From Eustoma russellianum (lineage: Eukaryota; Streptophyta; Magnoliopsida; Gentianales; Gentianaceae), in NCBI GenBank assembly GCA_036186865.1, contig AP025048.1, positions 27,966,743 to 28,030,742 on the forward strand: DNA of 64,000 bases, given 5' to 3'. Below, one piece after another: positions 44,316 to 55,862 of this stretch. Position 1 is the first letter of the stretch; the number at the start of each line of letters is the position of its first letter. Both the position numbers and the translations under genes were made by a program. Under the pieces are notes generated by a model. The model made no database searches and was not told the DNA's origin. It was given only the letters and a program-made list of their open reading frames with translations.

Positions 44316-45621
44316 CTAGCTTTTTTAGAAATAATTTTCTAAAATGTGTTAAAATTATTGTTTTCATTGGTATATGATTTATACATGCTCATTATGTGAA
44401 TCTTATGTGATTTTGATGATTTTAAATATATTGTGACTAACGTGCCTTGGAAGTTTCTACAACTTACCAAAAAGTACAAAATTGGTATTTTGAGTTTTGT
44501 AGGAACGTCACATGGTGAAAATATTTCAAGGATGTATTCTTATACTATTTATCATGACAAAGGTGATATCATAATTATTTCTGACCATCCGGGTCATTTC
44601 TGGAGTTTTCATATACCAGGGGTATTTTGGTCATTTCACCCCCGAGGGTATTTTTGGTATTTTCACTCAAGGAATCTCTTGAGCATATTATTATCTTCAT
44701 TCTGGAGCTGATTTATTATTAATTTGAAGATGATATGGTGATTCTTTATTTTATTCTCTCAAATGATGATATTGTTGACTATAGCTGGATATGTGACGAT
44801 TTGAGATGTCACATTCTATTTTTTTTCTTGAAGACACTCTTTTATATGTTATTTGAGGTTATTATTCATCATTATTCAGAGTTTTTCAAGGTGTCAAAGG
44901 TGCGGAAATAATCTCAACATATAAGAAGAAATATTGAGAATTTTGGTGTTACACGTTGACATAATCTTGTCAACTATTATCTATTGATTTCTTCTTCAAA
45001 AATCTGAGTTGCTACACATATATGTATGTCAAAAAATGTGATTAATCAGGTGGATATGATGTGGTATTCATGTTATGAGTTGGTGACAAGTGGACAAATC
45101 AAAAAGGAGCTAGTTGGCAAAAATTGCCAACTTGGAAATTTTCAAATGTAGCCAAACGGCTACTTGGTCATCATGGATATTTTTCAGCAGATTTTTGAAG
45201 TCAAATGAAGACTTCATATGTCCTATTATTATGCTTGAAGTTGGGGATATTTTGGTGGTATTATCCTCTCTTATTATTTACATGTTGATAAAGATTATTT
45301 TGGAGAAAATATGAAAGGTAGCCAACGGCTACTTGATGGATTTTGGAGCTGAATTTTGGGTTTGAATTCTTCAAAATTCACATGTCCTATTTTTATGTCA
45401 AAAAGTTGAGGTATTCTCTTCTCGATATTATCTACATTTTGCAAAGGATAAATGAGACAATCCAAGGTGTATTTTTAGCCAACATCATTGTGCCAAGGTG
45501 GACCAATCATTTTGTCTTATTTTGCCAAGTGTACAAGGCCAACCAATGATGAGAAGAACTAGGAATTGATGATGAAGATGGTGACACATGTGCATTCTTA
45601 TCTTCAAGGATCAATTCACAC

Positions 45622-45630
45622 TATAAATAG
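45622..45630 (+). promoter_or_regulatory. TATA box of element C 3' LTR
   Basis: CACACTATAAATAGAGGC, homologous to 36976-36984 but without the MITE upstream. It could drive read-through transcription antisense to the gag of F. Confidence 0.6.
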
Positions 45631-46716
45631 AGGCAATGGTGAAGAAGATGAAACACACTTGAAGCTTACAAGCATTTGTTGAATTGTCTAGCTATCATCT
45701 TCTTCTTGTTGTTGATCTTGTTCCATTCTTTGTAGCTAAGGTGTTCTTGTTGTTTTTTTGTTGAGCTGCAAGCCTCTTGAGCTTCATTTGTAAGATTGAT
45801 TAGCCATTCTTATAAGGCTATATCAATAGGTTGTAGAGGTGTTGCAACTAAGTGTTGCTTAGAGGGTGATCATCCAAGTCTTGAGTAGGGTTGGTGTATA
45901 ACCCAAGGATCAAGCTTGGTTCTTGTTGTAAGGTGACTCATTTGATAGTGAAATCCAAGGAAAGGTGTTCATTGGGACTGGAGTAGGTCACATTGACCGA
46001 ACCAGGATAAATCCTGGGTGTTCTTGTCTTGTTTCTTCATTTCTGTTTTCTGCCTGTTTTTACTGCAGTTTTCACACAATTTCTCACAATTTGAACAAAT
46101 AGCTAAACACTTTCAAAATTCATGATTTTTGGTGAAGTTATACTTTAGACTGTTAGCTTTCATTTGCAACAAGAATCACTTGATTTGAGCAAGGGAAGGT
46201 TAGTCTTTCAGTCTTTGCAAGATAACTGCTCCAATCTGGCTGCAATCTGACCAGTTTTGAGAAAACTTAAATTTTGTATTTATCAAGAATTGTTTAAGGT
46301 CAGGGCCTTTTGGAAACTTCATCTACACATACTGAGGAGTGTTTTGATATAAAGATCAACCTGTTTGGTTGAGTACTCAAAGAGAAACACTATTTTCAAA
46401 ATCAGCAACATTTTGTCCAATTCTGTCCAGATTGACTATCTTAATCTTTTTATTTGTTTGAAGGGTCAAACGATCTTATTTTTGTCTGATTTTTGGATAT
46501 ACTCTTTTTAACTCATTGAATTTAAATTCTGGATAGTTTCATAATTTTTGGAGTTGTGTACAATTATTTTTGAATTTTTCAAAAATAGGTTCTGAATCTG
46601 GCAGTTTCAGATTTTGTTTTCAAGGGGATTTTTACAAAGGGTTGTTGTGTAATTTTCGCTAATCATTATTCACCCCTCCTCTCTAGTGGTGTTTATTGCA
46701 GGTGCACGGTCCAACA

Positions 46717-46721
46717 ACAGT
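46717..46721. repeat. target-site duplication of element C, right (ACAGT)
   Basis: Pairs with ACATT at 35119-35123, one mismatch. Confidence 0.75.
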
Positions 46722-48398
46722 ATCGTGTGCAATCGTCGATAAAAGTTACGAAATACTTTTTACCGCCTCTTGTTTGCACAAATTTTAAATCACACACATC
46801 GGTATGAATTAAATCCAAAGGTTCGGTGTTCTTTTGTATTGAAGGAAATGGCGCCTTTGATATTTTTGCTTCAACACACACTTGGCATTTTTTTTATTAA
46901 TGTTCAGTTTGGGTAATAATTCAAGATTAATCATTCTTTATATTGACTTGTAATTAACATGTCCCAAGCGAAAATGCCATAAACAAGAAGACTCAAGCAT
47001 ATAAGCAGAAGACAAAGTATTCTCATTAGCCTCTTCGGGTAAAGTTTTCTTGGGTACAACAATCATCAAACTAAGTTTGAACATGTTGTTGGTCAAGTAT
47101 CCCTTCCCCAGAATTATCCCATTCTTACTTAGAATAAATTTATTACAATCAAATACTAGTCTAAATCCAAGACTGACAAGTAAAACTCCAGAAACTAAGT
47201 TCTTGCGGATGTCAGAAACGTGCAGTACATCTCGCAGAGTCAGTTCCTTTCCTGAAGTCATTTTCAGAATCACATTGTCCGAACCTTCAATCTTCGAGCT
47301 ATCAGAGTTCCCCTTGTATAGCTTTTCATTATTCTTCACCGGAGAATAGTCTCTGAGCATCGCCCTGTTTGCACAGACATGTCGAGTGGCTCGAGTGTCT
47401 ATCCACCATTCATGAGGATTTCCTACTACATTGCACTCAGAAACAACAGCGCACAAATCCAGATCATCCATCTGGCTGACAAGGTTGGCTTTCGCTTTTT
47501 CTTGCCTTTTCTTGGGCTTACGGCAGTCAACACTGTGGTGCCCCTGAATTCCACAGTTATAACATTTTCCAGTGAACTTTTTGGAAACTTTCTTGCCTTT
47601 AGAGTTCACTCCGACAGGATTTACTTTTTCCTTTGAGGCGCCTCTGCGACATGAACCTTTGCATGACCAGAACTCAAACTTGGCTTTCTTTCGGATCTGC
47701 AGTTGTCTTCCTCTGTACGAAGTCGAACAATTAGATCCTCCAAAGTCATCTCCTTTCGCTTGTGTTTGAGATAGCTTCTAAATTCTCTCCGCAAAAGAGG
47801 TAGCTTCTCAATCACAGACGCCACTATGAAAGATTGACTGAGCGACATGCCTTCTTCTTCCATTTCGGCCACTAACATCTGAAGTTCCTCAATCTGAGAA
47901 ACAACAGTCTTGGAGTCTGACATTTTAAAATCAAGAAATTTGCCAATGACAAACTTCTTTGTATCGGCATCCTCCGTGCGATACTTCTTATCTAAGTCCA
48001 TCCACAGTGACTTTGCAGTTTTAAAGGTACAATACAGTCCATACAACGAATTGTCTAAACAACTTAAAATTCAAGCAAACATAATCACTATAATTCCATG
48101 CTTCGGCCATCAAACTCTTTTGCATATTCTGATTCTGATCTTCAACTAGAACCACCTCCGGAGGATCCTCAGTCAGCATTTTTGGCAAACCCATCGTTGT
48201 CAAGAAAAACAGCATCTTTTGCTGCCATCGTTTGAAGAAACTACCTCCAAACTTTTCCGGCTTCTCAACCTGTCTAACCGCAGGGACAGGAGCAGGAACA
48301 GGCGCAGCAACAGTAGGTGCAATCGGAACAGCACTGTTCTGTTCTTGAGAACCAATGTGCACAACATTGAACGAATTAGAGCTTTCGTTCTCCATCAC
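46717..48398 (-). pseudogene. element F gag, protease and integrase N-part, broken
   Basis: Gag starts at ATG 48398 (MMENESSNSFNVVHIGS) and reads an Ala/Pro-rich linker, then KFGGSFFKRWQQKMLFFLTTMGL. Frameshifts near 48021-48046 and 47610-47621 separate capsid pieces (KKYRTEDADTKKFVIGKFLD, MSLSQSFIVASVIEKLP) from the zinc knuckle CYNCGIQGHHSVDC (about 47561-47520). Protease has WWIDTRATRHVC at 47405-47370; the usual Gly of DTG is Arg (GGA to CGA at 47393-47391). Integrase begins with the WHFRLGHVNYKS zinc-binding part, and HTDVCDLKFVQ and FVTFIDDCTRYC follow up to the C insertion at 46717. Confidence 0.9.
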
Positions 48399-48499
48399 GT
48401 TTCTGTTTCTGGCAAATGTAAAAACAAGAAGTCAGTGTACAAATAGAATACTGTAAATAAACCAGTACAGAACTTAGATAAGAAAATTCATCTTAAGAT
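48399..48499 (-). other. element F leader
   Basis: About 100 bases between the 5' LTR and the gag ATG. I do not recognise a tRNA-Met primer site; the minus strand after the LTR reads ATCTTAAGATGAATTTTC, so either another primer is used or the site has mutated. Confidence 0.55.
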
Positions 48500-49901
48500 T
48501 GTTACGTCATATACGAAACTCAGATTCTATACAGATAAGAGAACAAAACTGGCATTTTGTATAGCACAAGTTTGAGCTGAGCTCAGCACAGGGATGAGCT
48601 GAGCTCAGCACAGGATGAGCTCAGCACAGAAGAGCTGAGCTCAGCATAAAAGAGCTCAACACAGAAGAGCTCAAACACAGGGAAAAGCTCAACACATGGA
48701 AGAGCTCAAACACAGGGAAGAGCTCAACACAGAGAAGAGCGCAACACAGGGAAGAGCGCAACACAGGGAAGAGCTCAAACACAGAGAAGAGCTCAACACA
48801 TGGAAGAGCTCAAACACAAGGAATAGCTCAACACAGAGAAGAGCTCAACACAGGGAAGAACTCAAACACAGGGAGCTCAACACAGAGAAGAGCTCAACAT
48901 GCAAACTGAGGAGAGTCCAGGACTCTGTCCTTAAGACGAATTGCTCCGGTATACTATGCCCAACCGGAAATTGCAAACGTCTCCCAAGATACAACGGCTA
49001 ACAGTTCCAACGAGTGGCACTACTATGTAAGAACTCCACGAACCTGACAAATGTTCTGACTTCTCGGATTGATGAAATGCAGCAGCAGTGTATGCAGTAT
49101 GCAGTAGTAGTTTATGCAGAATGCTCGTATGCAGTAGGACAAGGGAAGAAACTTTTTCAGTGTGTCTAAGAAGCAGAGCACTGCCTCCATTTATTGAGGG
49201 AAATCTTGGAGGTTACGGCAACGCGCGACCGCACTGATCGGCTAGTAACCCCCACGATCACCAGGCACCCCACGACCGTCTCTGATCGGCCAGTAACCCA
49301 TGACTGGTAGAAATCAGTCAACTTAAACTATCAGCTTAATCTGAGCCATTAGATCGTAGGATTAAATCATAACCGTAGGATCAGGTAACTTATTTTCTAG
49401 AAAAAATTAAAAGAAACTTTGTCCAAAAAAGATAAGAACCGTGCGGGCGAGCCACGAGCCCGAGCACGAGCCTGCCGGACGGGTGGGCGGCGGCGCACGC
49501 ACCCGTGTGTGGCAGCCATCTGCATCTTTTCTCCGGTCAAAAATTCTCTTGCCCTTAGGGCACATCTAAAGTGCCTCTTCTATCATTATATTTAGTGGCA
49601 ATTTTCCTTCAATTGACTAATATGATATATTTGGAAAATAATGATGTGTTCAATTTTCATGAGACCACTTCATCATTTCTCCATTTTTCATCTATTTTTA
49701 ACTCCTATTTTGAGCATTAATTTCTCATTCACCGGGTAGCGAAATTGAGTGATTCAAAAGTCTAAAATCATCTACTCATTACGTAGATAATTTAGGACTA
49801 ATTAGTTTCTATTTTTGATTAACAGGCACTAATCATAATTAATTTCAAAGTATGTTGCTCACAAACTTTAGACAAACCCATTTCTAAAATTTCTTCCAAC
49901 A
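48500..49901 (-). repeat. element F 5' LTR (1402 bp)
   Basis: TGTTACGTCATATACG start, TTCTTCCAACA end, flanked by AAAAT. It contains a shorter GAGCTC array (about 48575-48900) than the 3' LTR, and the TATA position reads AATAAAT (49189-49195). The many differences from 30723-32267 indicate an old insertion. Confidence 0.88.
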
Positions 49902-49906
49902 AAAAT
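49902..49906. repeat. target-site duplication of element F, right (AAAAT)
   Basis: Exact match to 30718-30722. Confidence 0.85.
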
Positions 49907-50568
49907 ATGGTCCGACTGATACTTGTACAACTCCCCTTCACTTTCAAATAAGAGTAAAAGTTAGATGTTTCTGGAACGTTGTTAGGTGAAAAATGATGGG
50001 GAAAAGGGTCATGTAATTCATCCTACATGTGGGAGCAAAAGTATCTTTATACGACACATGACGTCAATAAAGCTGTGTCCGACTGAGTAGTCTTTTTCTT
50101 TAACAGTATTCAAATCCAAAAATCCTTACAAACTTGCCATTCAGTATTGGCGGCATCTCAATTGCTCTTATGTTATCAGATAAAAAAAAAATTACTTCAT
50201 CCTTATCATGATACATGTTTCACGTTAATCTAAGATAGAAAGTTATACTCCCTGATTATAAAATTATGAAATTGCAATGTTTTTCAGACAAGGTAATTTA
50301 TACTTTATTGAAAAATCAAATAAGACATATATTTTGAGATTGAAAGTAGTAACAAAAATCCATTTAGCACAATTTGTTAGAGTTAATTCACAATCTTATA
50401 ATCGAGACATAGAATTGGAAATTCAGTGATTGAATTTCATTCTTTTCTTCCATCTGCAAAATAGGTAGAAAATTCATATTCTAATTTTGTTATTCTAAAC
50501 TTCTGAACAAAATTTCAAGATTTATTTCCACTGAATTATAAGAACTTTGTTTTGAGGAATATAGCTAT
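49907..50568. other. non-coding stretch between element F and the LINE
   Basis: No gene. GTCCGACTGA occurs at 49910-49919 and 50077-50086. The part next to 50569 must include the LINE 3' untranslated region (minus strand), but no clear poly(T) marks its end. A TACTCCCTGATTATAAAATT word near 50250 resembles a Stowaway end, without a partner. Confidence 0.4.
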
Positions 50569-53500
50569 TCATTCATTTGGCATATCTGCAAAAGCAGCCG
50601 CTAAAACAAAAGGTGGGGGACATGTACCCCAGTCCTTAGGCATACAAGAGTTAAGGTCTAAACGCGCTAATTCGTGTGCTGGCTTGTTACCAGTACGCTT
50701 TACAAAAGAGAATTTGACAGAGGAAAAACTGAGAGCGATATGCTTAATTCTAGATACAATATCTCCATAGGAAGAAAGATCTTCGTCGGTGGAAAGTAGA
50801 TGTTGATAGCCTACTAAGCAGTAAGTTTCAACTTCAACCTTGTCAAATTCGTAGGTCAACGATTTCTGCAAACCTAATAGAATGGCATTTAGCTCCAATA
50901 GTTCAATGTCTAGGACTTGTAGATGTGGGACAGAAAAAGCTTGCAAAATTCTTCCATCATGGTCGCGGAAGATTACCCCAACAGTGTACATGCCTTCATG
51001 GATTGAGGCATCTACATTTACCTTTATGAAGGTAACATCAAGAGGTCTCCACTTGATGTCCCATTGAGGTGTGGAAGAAGAGGAATGCATGGACTCCAAT
51101 GCAGATATATACTCCTTGGCCTGAGTGTCCGCAGCAGAGATGAGGGTGTGGACTCGGGCCCCTTTGCCGTCGAATACAAAGGAACATCTCGTTTTCCATA
51201 GTTGCCAAAGGAGGTTACAAAAGTGGCTAAAGCCGAATTCACCTTCAGAGACGTGAATAGAGTAGAGAAGATGTTGAAGGTTCAGAACATTGAAATTCAA
51301 CCAGTGTGTACTATCCGAATTTGCCAAAGCAAGAGCTCTTGGAATAATACATTGGCTAAAAGTGTGAGATAATGTTTCAGATTCAATACCACATAGCTGG
51401 CAGATTTGGGAAGCAACAACTCACTTCTGCAAATTCTCCCCAGTGGGCAGGCAATCGTGGAGGCTCCGCCAGATAAAATGTTTGATTCTTGGTTACAAAG
51501 GTGCAGACTAGAGAATTTTCCAGAGCTTAGAGATTATTGATTCACTACCGGATGGACCATGAGAGGATGTCAACTGTTGGTGGCTTTCAAGGGCAGGATG
51601 ATATCCTGACTTGACAGTATATTGGCCCTTTGGATGGTAGTGCCAAATTAATTGGTCATTTTCGTTCCAGCCAGTTCTAGGAATGCCAAGGATTTTCACA
51701 CTTTCAAAATCCCAGAAAGTCCTCCTAACAAGCAAATCGTCCCATTGCCCATTATTGAGGAGTAGTTCTGAAATCATAATTGGCATTGATTCTCCCAAAT
51801 TTATTGGGGCAGGCTTGAAACCTGCGGTCGAAGGGATCCACGGGTCCTCAAATATTCTGATATTCTGCCCGTTGCCCACTTTCCATCTGATGTCCAAATT
51901 TAATAAATTTCTTCCCGTGAGGATGATCTTCCACAGAAAGGAGGCACGATTCGTATTCAAAACGTTCAAGAATGACGAATTTTGAAAATATTTTGCCTTC
52001 AAAATTATGCCCCACCATTGAGTTTGGTTGTCTTAGCAATCGCCAAGCTTGTTTGGCTAACAAGGCTTGATTGAAAGCCGTTAGGTCCCTAAACCCAAGG
52101 CCGCCTCTTGCTTTTGGTTGGCAACAAATTTCCCAAGCTTTCCAATGAATTTTCCTTTCATTATCCTTGGCCCTCCAAAAGAATCTTCGTATCATTTTCT
52201 CAATTTCATTCACCAAGGATTTATGGAGAGCAAAGCATTGGATTATATATGTTGGGATGGCCTGAATGACTGCTTTGATCAAGGTCTCTTTGCCTGCCGA
52301 AGATAGAAACCTTTCTTTCCAACCACTTAACTTCTTCCAAACCTTGTCCCTAACATAAGAGAAAACGGCTTTTTTAGATCTCCCTGTCATGTAAGGGAGG
52401 CCGAGGTGGCGACCTTTCCCGTCTCCCCGCATGATGCCCATGTTATGGATTAAGAGAGTTTGTAGCTCTTGAGGAATCCTCTTGCTAAAATGGAGGGAAG
52501 ATTTTCCTTTGTTGATCTATTTCCCTGAGGCAAGTTCATAATCTTGCAACACCTTTTTGAAATGATCACAGTTTAAGGAGGAAGCTTCAAGGAAAATAAG
52601 GCTATCATCCATAAATAAGAGATGTGTGAGCATGGGCCCGGTTGACCCGAACTGAATTCCTCGAAGATGGCCAAGATTAACTGCATTTTGAATCATTGCA
52701 GAGAGGCCCTCGGCGCAAATAATGAAGAGGAATGGAGAGAGAGGGTCCCCCTGCCGAAGCCCACGTGTGGGCTTTATAGGAGATGACGGGGTACCGTTCA
52801 CTAGAACTTGATAGACAACCGTGGAAATACAGCGCATAGTAAGGTCGATGAAGGGCAGAGGGAAATTCATGCGCTTCATGACTTCATAAAAATAACACCA
52901 TTCAATGCGGTCGAAAGCTTTGGCCATATCAAGTTTTAACGCCATATGTTGGTTGCTTCCAGGAAGGTTAGAGTTCATGGAGTGGAAAGCTTCAAAGGCT
53001 GTGATAACATTGTCAGTGATGAAACGACCACTTACAAAGGCACTTTGAAATGGGGAAATAAGAGAAGGCAGGAGGGGCTTTATGCGGTTCGAGATCATAC
53101 GAGATAGAATCTTGTAGATGGAGTTACAAAGGCTGATAGGTCTGAATTCGGACATTAGTCTTGGTCTCTTGCATTTGGGGATTAATACCATGAAGGTGCA
53201 ATTTAATTCTTCCAAAGGAGCCCCTCTATTAAGACAGTCCAGAATAATACGAGAGACATCATGACCAAGTACATCCCAATGCTTCTGTAAGAAAATCGTA
53301 TGCATCCCATCCGGCCCTGGGGCTTTTCGACCTGGAATCTGCTTGAGGGATTTCAAAAGCTCAACAACTGTGTATGGACGCTCCAAAGTTTCCTTTTGTA
53401 GTTGGCACAAAGTTTGAAATTGTAATCCATCAAGTGATAACGTAGGGGGCTTATTTGACTGGTATAAAGTTTGGAAATATTCTTCAGCAGTGGCAAGCAA

Positions 53501-54671
53501 GTCATTCTGGGCAGTTATACAGTTGCCTTGAGCATCAAGAAGAGATTCAATCTTGTTCCTCTCTTTTCGGGACGTGGCCTTACGGTGAAAGTAGGATGTA
53601 TTCTTGTCATTTTGCGTGATCCATTCCACACGGCCTCGTTGTCTCCAATATTCTTCTTGTAAGATTAGGGCATTGTCCAAGTCTTTCATGATCTCTTTTT
53701 CTCGCTCCGGGTTGTAGTTGTCACTTGACTGGAGTGCTTGGAGAGAGTTCTTTAGCCTGTCAATTTTCGTAGGAAGTGACCCAAATTTCAACTTGCTCCA
53801 TACGCACAAAGAGGACCTTACATTAACTACAGCCTGGAATAGGCATGTAGTATTACTCATATAACTGTTTGCTGCCCAAGTGGAGTCTAGCTTGTCTTTG
53901 AATTCCATGTTGCAAAAGCCAAAAGGGATCAAACCTTTGGATCCGTCCCCAACGGGTACCATCTCCCTGGTTGTTCCTCCCGTTTGTGATGAGGAGAGGC
54001 AAGTGATCAGAATGTGAGGAGGATAGATGAAAAAGTCTGTGGCTGGGGAAAATCTGGACCCATTTTGTTGTAGCCACAGCTCTGTCAAGCCTGAGTCGAA
54101 CCGTGCCATTGCCTCTGCCGTTGCTCCATGTGAACGGAGGACCGTTATACCCCTGGTCCTTAAGATTGCATTCAGTAAGAGCGTCCTGGAAAGCTGCCAT
54201 GGCCCTAACACTTCGATCAAGCCGCCCCTCTTTTTCAAATTGAAACAGAATCTCATTAAAGTCCCCGGCTACCATCCAATGAAGGGAAGAGAGCTGGCTT
54301 AATCTTTTCAACGGGTTCCATGAATGGTGTCTAGCATCATGAACTGGGTTGCCATAGAAATCCGTATATCTCCATGGAGGGGAAGAGTCAAATTTCACAA
54401 TTGCATCAATATGACCATGAGAATAGCTCAAAAGATTAACATCAACATTGTTAGTCCACAACAAAGCTAAGCCACCACTTAGCCCTACAGCATCAACTAC
54501 AAAGACATTAAAAAACCCCAATTGCCTACCAATATTTACAACATAATTTTTTTTGTTTTTTGTTTCTGAAAGGAATAAAATGCAAGGCCTAGTAGCCTTA
54601 ATTACACTACCAAGAGCTATGACTGCAGGGGCTTGGCCAATGACCCTGCAGTTCCAAGCAACGATATTCAT
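50569..54671 (-). pseudogene. L1-type LINE ORF2 (endonuclease, RT, zf-RVT, RNase H), broken
   Basis: Starts at ATG 54671 (MNIVAWNCR). The APE-type endonuclease runs to about 53905 with LFLSETK, VAGDFNEIL and SSSHSDHLPLL. A one-base shift there moves to the 54256-52517 frame: RT with LDMAKAFDRIEW, TRGLRQGDPLSPFLF and LLFMDDSLIF (the usual FADD is FMDD). A TAG after LASGK (about 52515) is followed by the same frame (INKGKSSLHFSK, then 52441-51848: GLPYMTGRSKKAVF, RRFFWRAKDNERKIHW). Another frameshift near 51950 leads to the zinc-binding region (52002-51508) and a stop. RNase H lies in 51327-50569 with KVNVDAS and ELLELNAI, but VETYC stands where VETDC is expected, so a catalytic Asp is lost. 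Dead copy. Confidence 0.93.
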
Positions 54672-55862
54672 TTCTGTTGGTAGGGTTGCTCCTCGGCAAC
54701 ACCTACCTGAACTTTGTCGGTCACAGTACCTTTGAGCTTTTTGTTGCTCTCTTCAGACTCCATTTGCTCCAGGAGCACATGGCCTCGTTTTGATCCAGCA
54801 GCAGGGCAGAGGTTAGATATATCATAAAGTGGGAGTCCTGGCTTTTTTGGTTTTTGTTTTTGGAAAGTTCTCTGCTTTGGTGGGTTCTGTTTGGCTTTGC
54901 GAGGCTTTTGCAAGGATTCGTCCAATACATTCTCTTTGTCTTGTTTGTAGTCATAGTCAATTTCCATGCAAAGTCCTCCAATTACAGGTCTGTTCATCCC
55001 TATGTCAGATGCAGCCATGAGTACTGGTATGTCATGAAGGCAGCTCTGAGGTTCAATGGTAATAGAGTCAGGTTTTGTCGGTGCTCCAGTCTGTCCTTGT
55101 AGATTTTCCTGCGGTAGACCTTGCAGTAGCAGAGTTTCGTTGTTCTTTGCCGGGCCATCAGTACAGTTGTGGTTGAGCTCCATTAATAGCAGAGAACCTT
55201 TCTTTGCAAGTAGCCATTCTCCGTAGGGCATTTTCTTTTGTTCATCGAGTGTAAATTCCTTCTTTCGGTGCTCACAGATTCCCAGTGTATGTGTGAACAG
55301 ACCACATAGCTTGCAAAGATGAGGAAGTCTTTCATATTGGATTAGACCACGTTCCATTTCAGAATCAGACCTTCGGAGGCAGTAAAAACGACGAATGGGT
55401 TGGGTGACATCCACGGTTACCTTAAATTGGAAAAATTTTGCTCCAAAGCCCTTTTCCACTCTCAGTTGTCCAACCTTGCATGCTGGCCAGTCCTTGAGGA
55501 TCTGCTTCCCAACCTCTTCAGTGTAGAAATGGGAAGGGTAGTTGCTTAAATGGGTCCAGAAATCAACTAAATCGAAGAACCTTGGAATAGTCTGCCATTC
55601 CAGTTGCCATTTTTTTAGAGCAAGTAGATGATTATCAAAACACCAAGGGCCACCTTCTAAGATAGGGTTCAAATCAGTCTCCTCTTCAAATAGAAATTGG
55701 TAGATATTACCTGAAATTTGTGTGACTCTGAATCCTGTACTCTTCCAAGACAGTGCACCCAGCATACCTTTAGTTGAGATTTCCCGCGTCGCGATTATTT
55801 TACCAAGAATGCAGTTTTCATTCTCCTTGAGGCCTTTTTCAACCGAAGCATTTGGGATTAGA
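54668..55862 (-). pseudogene. LINE ORF1 (DUF4283 and zinc-knuckle protein), 5' truncated
   Basis: Open from the truncation point at 55862 to TGA 54670-54668; the first in-frame ATG is 55765, but in-frame codons upstream (ENENCILGKIIATREIS) belong to the DUF4283 domain, so the real start is lost. The domain continues through GNIYQFLFEEETDLNPILEG and WCFDNHLLALKKW. A CCHC-type knuckle CKLCGLFTHTLGIC is near 55305-55265, followed by a basic, Lys/Pro-rich tail that would bind RNA. The stop overlaps the ORF2 start as ATGA, which suggests termination-reinitiation. The frame itself has no internal stop. Confidence 0.85.

Larger units (their letters stand above)
35124..46716 (+). mobile_element. element C: SIRE/Maximus-like Ty1/copia retrotransposon
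   Basis: Complete in structure: 2946-bp and 2765-bp LTRs (TGTTGAGAAATATG...GGTCCAACA), a primer site, gag, a 787-codon protease-integrase-RT frame, RNase H and a polypurine tract. The long gag with zinc knuckle, acidic stretch and coiled coil is typical of the SIRE/Maximus lineage, but there is no envelope-like frame between RNase H and the 3' LTR. Inserted in the integrase of element F on the opposite strand. Several stops and frameshifts mean it is no longer autonomous. Confidence 0.93.
43952..46716 (+). repeat. element C 3' LTR (2765 bp, MITE-free)
   Basis: TGTTGAAAAATATGTTTGG start and GGTGCACGGTCCAACA end. It keeps the uninserted GGTGACACAT site and TATAAATAG at 45622-45630. Differs from the 5' LTR by scattered substitutions and small indels, so C is clearly older than B. 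Confidence 0.93.
30723..49901 (-). mobile_element. element F: Ty1/copia (TNT1/Tork-like) element, split by element C
   Basis: Minus-strand copia element with LTRs 48500-49901 (5') and 30723-32267 (3'), AAAAT duplications, and the gene order gag, protease, integrase, RT, RNase H. Without the 11.6-kb C insertion it would be about 7.6 kb. Gag and pol resemble the TNT1-94 group (KFGGSFFKRWQQKML, WWIDT.ATRHVC, LRSKDEALDAFKDYK). It is heavily mutated and not functional. Confidence 0.9.

Noticed and set aside
49910..50086. Direct repeat GTCCGACTGA at 49910-49919 and 50077-50086
   Set aside because: Only ten bases, with no element-like ends between. Could be chance.
50240..50350. TACTCCCTGATTATAAAATT, like a Stowaway MITE end
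   Set aside because: No inverted partner and no TA duplication could be found.
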